Source: Bacteroidales bacterium
GTDB lineage: Bacteria; Bacteroidota; Bacteroidia; Bacteroidales; UBA12077
Assembly (NCBI GenBank): GCA_003446015.1
Contig: DMBU01000104.1
Span: 1-17,157 of the forward strand
Direction: 5' to 3'
Length of the DNA: 17,157 bases
In this document: piece by piece, positions 15,035 through 17,157 of the stretch
Position numbering within the stretch: the stretch's first letter is position 1
Layout of the letters: every line of letters begins with the position of its first letter
Translations under genes and position numbers: made by a program
Notes under the pieces: generated by a model
Told to the model about the DNA's origin: nothing
Seen by the model: the letters and a program-made list of their open reading frames with translations, nothing else
Databases searched by the model: none

Positions 15035-15441
15035 TTTATCTGTTTAAGTAATTTATACTATAAAGTTATAATATTTAAGTTCTTTAACAAATATTTGAAC
15101 AAAATTGGTGGTGAAGTCGCTAATTATCTTTTCGAATTTCCAAATTTGTGTGAAGCATAAAAGCTCCTTGGGAAAAACTAAAACAATTTTCTATCATACT
15201 TACCGAAGGAATCTCGATAAATTAAGTATCAAACAGTACCAATAAATTACACTTTCAATGTCAAACAGTAAATTACTTTTCCGAATTACCAAAGCTGTCA
15301 GAAAGCTTAAAAAGTAACTTAATTAAAATACTTGTAAAAAGGAGTTGAATAGTCTTATTCTGAATTAGAATATTTAAAATCACTTGGACGATAACAAATT
15401 GTTAATTATTATTGTGTTTGAATTTCAAATTGATAGTTATT
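15035..15441. other. Divergent non-coding region between the kinase operon and the Lrp-like gene
   Basis: These 407 AT-rich bases must carry the promoters of the minus-strand kinase operon and the plus-strand regulator gene. The closest minus-strand match to TAnnTTTG is AATATTTG, about 55 to 60 bases before the kinase start, without a good -33 element. The word TCAAACAGTA occurs twice, at 15229-15238 and 15261-15270; each is followed by AAATTAC, directly in the second copy and after a 5-base interval in the first, as in a decayed tandem duplication. A palindrome near the regulator start is listed separately. No gene is visible. Confidence 0.4.
15392..15404 (+). promoter_or_regulatory. Palindrome upstream of the Lrp-like gene, possible operator
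   Basis: TAACAA-A-TTGTTA is a perfect 13-base palindrome ending 37 bases before the ATG at 15442. Lrp/AsnC proteins often bind AT-rich palindromes of about this size in their own promoters, so autoregulation is plausible. The sequence is only loosely like the Lrp consensus and could arise by chance in AT-rich DNA. Confidence 0.3.
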
Positions 15442-15903
15442 ATGAGTAAAAAGATGCAGATTGATGCAACAGATCGTAAGATATTATCGCATTTAATAAA
15501 AAATGCCCGTACTCCATTTTTAGAAATTGCACGTTCGTGTGGAATATCAGGAGCTGCCATTCATCAGCGTATAAAGAAACTTGAAGACGCAGGTATAATA
15601 AGTGGATCAAAATTTACGGTAAAACCTAAAGCTGTTGGCTTTGATATCTGTGCTTTTGTGGGTATATTACTCGATAAGGCTCATGTTTACAACAATGTGA
15701 TTCGCGAAATCGAAAAAATTCCTGAAATTGTTGAATGTCATTTTACAACAGGAAACTGGTCATTGCTTGTTAAAATTTATTGCGTAGATAACCAACATTT
15801 AATGAATGTGCTTGTTAATAAGATGCAGAATATTCCGGGTGTTGCACGTACCGAAACATTTATTTCTCTGGAACAGACCATTGACAGAGAGTTTAGTATT
15901 TAA
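15442..15903 (+). CDS. Lrp/AsnC family transcriptional regulator
   Basis: This 153-residue regulator has an N-terminal winged helix-turn-helix (about residues 8-58; IDATDRKILSHLIKNAR, then ISGAAIHQRIKKLEDAGIISG as recognition helix and wing) and a C-terminal RAM ligand-binding and oligomerisation domain (about 65-150; ICAFVGILLDKA, IPEIVECHFTTGNWSLLVKI and IPGVARTETFISLEQTI). I take the ATG at 15442; the frame can be extended to a TTG at 15412, but the added residues are hydrophobic and unlike the family. Such proteins respond to amino acids and control metabolism or transport. It is a single gene, divergent from the kinase operon. No enzyme or transporter gene lies next to it, so the effector cannot be predicted. 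A possible autoregulatory palindrome lies upstream. Confidence 0.93.
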   Translation: MSKKMQIDATDRKILSHLIKNARTPFLEIARSCGISGAAIHQRIKKLEDAGIISGSKFTVKPKAVGFDICAFVGILLDKAHVYNNVIREIEKIPEIVECHFTTGNWSLLVKIYCVDNQHLMNVLVNKMQNIPGVARTETFISLEQTIDREFSI

Positions 15904-15984
15904 CGTCAGTTCGCTATAAGAATAAGACTAAACAGATGGTAATAAGGCATTTTATTATCTTAGGCATCAAGGGATCAAGATATG

Positions 15985-16059
15985 AGTATCAAGCTTCAAG
16001 ACAAAACAATCCTTTTCTTGATACCTGACTGCCGTCAGGCAGGCTTGGAGCTTGATACT
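15985..16059 (+). repeat. REP-like palindrome inside a larger hairpin, downstream of the Lrp-like gene
   Basis: The outer arms AGTATCAAGCTTCAAG (15985-16000) and CTTGGAGCTTGATACT (16044-16059) pair over 16 positions with one G-U. Inside lies the core CCTGAC-TGCC-GTCAGG (16024-16039), a perfect palindromic hairpin. A T-rich tail (16059-16063) follows the outer arm, so the structure could also end transcription from the regulator gene. A second CTTGATAC at 16017-16024 can compete for the left arm. The core recurs in inverse orientation at 17112-17127. Confidence 0.65.
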
Positions 16060-16180
16060 TTTTAATAAGAAACTATCAAGTGTTTGACATACAAGAGTTT
16101 AATAAAAAGCAGATCGTCGAACTCAGGTTATTTAAGTATTAACAAAAGTTTAAAATTAATCAAACATAGTTTTAACTAAG

Positions 16181-16210
16181 TTGTTTTTATATTTGCAATT
16201 CTTATATTTG
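16181..16210 (+). promoter_or_regulatory. Bacteroidota-type promoter of a small RNA
   Basis: TTG at 16181-16183 and TATATTTG at 16203-16210 are separated by 19 bases, which fits the -33/-7 consensus of the Bacteroidota primary sigma factor (TTTG or TTG, 19-21 bases, TAnnTTTG). Transcription should start about 5 to 8 bases further on, near 16216. A second TATATTTG at 16188-16195 has no matching -33 element. Confidence 0.75.
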
Positions 16211-16215
16211 CATCC

Positions 16216-16312
16216 CCAAAGAATTAAGAAAAGAGCCGCCACGACGGGTACGTCTAGTATGTGGATGAAAGTTCCGCCGGCTTATAAGGCCCGGGAAAGT
16301 CCCGGGCTTCTT
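16216..16312 (+). ncRNA. Stand-alone small RNA of unknown class
   Basis: A strong promoter and an intrinsic terminator enclose about 97 bases that code for no credible protein and precede no plus-strand gene, so the transcript is a free-standing RNA rather than a leader. It is GC-richer than its flanks. Visible structure: GAGCCG (16233-16238) with CGGCTT (16278-16283), enclosing a small hairpin GACG-GGTA-CGTC (16243-16254) and a purine-rich single strand (GTGGATGAAAGTT, 16261-16273). I do not recognise it as tmRNA, SRP RNA, RNase P RNA, 6S RNA or a riboswitch. It ends 17 bases before the stop of the oppositely oriented gene at 16329. Start and end are estimates. Confidence 0.65.
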
Positions 16313-16314
16313 TG
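16287..16314 (+). terminator. Intrinsic terminator of the small RNA
   Basis: GCCCGGG (16289-16295) and CCCGGGC (16301-16307) pair around the loop AAAGT, with two further pairs (A-T and G-U) at the base, and TTCTTTG follows. The T-rich tail lies only on the plus side, which sets the direction. It may help the convergent gene at 16329 only weakly. Confidence 0.8.
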
Positions 16315-16328
16315 TATAACTATAATCG

Positions 16329-17018
16329 TTAATTTTTTCTCATTTTAGATTTATCGTAATCATTCAAAAAAGTTACAAGTTTCTTAAGATCATCTTCGGA
16401 ATTAAGTTTAATTTTTTCTTCTTTTAAAAAACTTTTTAATACCGGATGGTTAAAAAAGAGTTTGTTTAATGCCTTTTTGTTATTTATTAATATTAAAGGA
16501 CTACCATAAATAGATAAATAATATAAATTTGTTTTGTTTAAGTATTTATCATTATTGGATATCCCATAATTGTCAAAAGTTTTTTGGGATGCAATATGTG
16601 AAATGATTTCTCGCCTGTATAAACTAATATAATCATCAATTAATTCAAAGAAATATCCTTCCTCTTCCTGATCATAGTTATTGTATTTAGCATGTACCAA
16701 TACATCTTCATTAATTTCTACTTTTATAATTTTATCAGGATTGGTTACAGTATATATAATTTCATTTTCAATAAATTCAAGCTCATCTTTAAATGCATTG
16801 TAATTTAATTCATATTCAATGGACCCGTCATTTAAAATTATGTAAACATCAGCCTTGCAAAAATTCTTGTATTTATATTGACTCCCGGATAATTCTTTAA
16901 ATGTTTCCGATTGGACAGTCGAACCAATTAAGCTTGTTTTACTATCATATGAATTGTTTTGTGCATTGGAAAAGACGATATTAAGCATGAAAGAAAATAG
17001 AAGAATATATATTTTCAT
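16329..17018 (-). CDS. Secreted protein of unknown function
   Basis: The 229-residue product starts with a clear signal peptide (MKIYILLFSFMLNIVFSNAQ). The mature part first shows SLIGSTVQSETFKELSGSQY and KADVYIILNDGSIEYELNYNAFKDELEFI, a beta-rich module in which a value is apparently set by a short loop, then an acidic, tyrosine-rich middle (NNYDQEEEGYFFELIDDYI), and a basic helical end with LKKLVTFLNDYDKSKMRKN. I have seen proteins of this general look in Bacteroidota but cannot name a family and see no catalytic motif. It is a single gene on the minus strand, convergent with the small RNA, and has REP-like hairpins on both sides at some distance. Confidence 0.75.
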   Translation of the reverse strand: MKIYILLFSFMLNIVFSNAQNNSYDSKTSLIGSTVQSETFKELSGSQYKYKNFCKADVYIILNDGSIEYELNYNAFKDELEFIENEIIYTVTNPDKIIKVEINEDVLVHAKYNNYDQEEEGYFFELIDDYISLYRREIISHIASQKTFDNYGISNNDKYLNKTNLYYLSIYGSPLILINNKKALNKLFFNHPVLKSFLKEEKIKLNSEDDLKKLVTFLNDYDKSKMRKN

Positions 17019-17076
17019 AGGGTTTAATTTTATAATTTGTTTTATGGTTATCCGTTTTTGTGCCCAATTTGAATTC

Positions 17077-17142
17077 GATTTTCTTCATTTGCCCCTAACC
17101 CTGAAGACTTGCCTGACGGCAGTCAGGGGTGTGAAGAAAATC
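17077..17142. repeat. Second REP-like palindrome inside a different hairpin
   Basis: The core CCTGAC-GGCA-GTCAGG at 17112-17127 is the exact reverse complement of the core at 16024-16039. It sits in a larger hairpin whose arms are GATTTTCTTCA (17077-17087) with TGAAGAAAATC (17132-17142), an 11-base perfect match, plus an inner CCCCT (17092-17096) with AGGGG (17125-17129). The outer arms share nothing with those of the other copy. No gene covers it. Confidence 0.6.
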
Positions 17143-17157
17143 AATTGCTCCCTTTAG

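Noticed and set aside
15960..16065. CRISPR-like array from repeated ATCAAG words
   Set aside because: The words are 6 to 8 bases, irregularly spaced and partly inverted, which fits hairpin arms rather than repeats with spacers.
16259..16331. Short frame starting MWMKVPPAYKA inside the small RNA
   Set aside because: It would run through the GC-rich terminator and past the predicted transcript end, so it is unlikely to be translated.
16954..17157. 67-residue plus-strand frame at the right end
   Set aside because: It overlaps the start of the secreted protein gene on the other strand and runs through the REP-like hairpin; the hydrophobic look comes from the antisense of a signal peptide.

Overview
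The window is AT-rich DNA from a member of the Bacteroidota, most likely a Bacteroidales/Marinilabiliales-type environmental lineage. The evidence is the set of LytS/LytTR two-component pairs, a DUF2147 protein, signal peptides ending in 'AQ' or 'SQ', a lipoprotein with an acidic stretch after its Cys, near-absence of Shine-Dalgarno sequences, and promoters of the TTG-N19-TAnnTTTG type. I see no rRNA, tRNA, CRISPR array, transposase or integrase.

Positions 1-3803 (minus strand) hold a tightly coupled export operon: DUF2147 secreted protein, TolC-like outer-membrane channel, HlyD-like lipoprotein adaptor and an FtsX/LolE-like ABC permease cut by the left edge. Two junctions are 4-base ATGA overlaps. 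Divergent from it are two secreted or lipidated proteins of unknown function (4132-5545), ended by a clear terminator. Positions 5621-9863 hold two complete LytS-type kinase/LytTR regulator pairs that converge on one small secreted, probably beta-barrel, protein (7360-8025). Kinases and regulators probably sense envelope signals and control neighbouring envelope genes, but no target site is visible.

Positions 10090-10569 encode a VOC (glyoxalase-fold) protein with clearly higher GC than its surroundings. Positions 10570-12331 are mostly non-coding and hold two small unknown genes (a secreted protein and a 60-residue two-helix membrane protein), with GC-richer non-coding segments on both sides; this looks like accessory DNA.

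The most interesting part is a two-gene minus-strand operon at 12332-15034. The first gene encodes a 685-residue protein that joins a eukaryotic-like Ser/Thr kinase to a C-terminal domain that, by eye, matches the tRNA-guanine transglycosylase (TGT) TIM barrel, including its CxCxxC zinc motif, but seems to have lost the TGT catalytic and base-recognition aspartates. The second encodes a 209-residue PD-(D/E)XK nuclease-like protein that appears to carry a winged helix between its catalytic Asp and its ExK motif. A hairpin terminator follows. I know of no described system with this pair; a nucleic-acid-targeting defence or conflict system under kinase control is a reasonable hypothesis.

Positions 15442-17157 hold an Lrp/AsnC regulator, a stand-alone small RNA gene with a near-perfect Bacteroidota promoter and a GC-rich terminator (about 16216-16312), a secreted protein of unknown function, and two inverted copies of a REP-like palindrome, each set inside a different longer hairpin.
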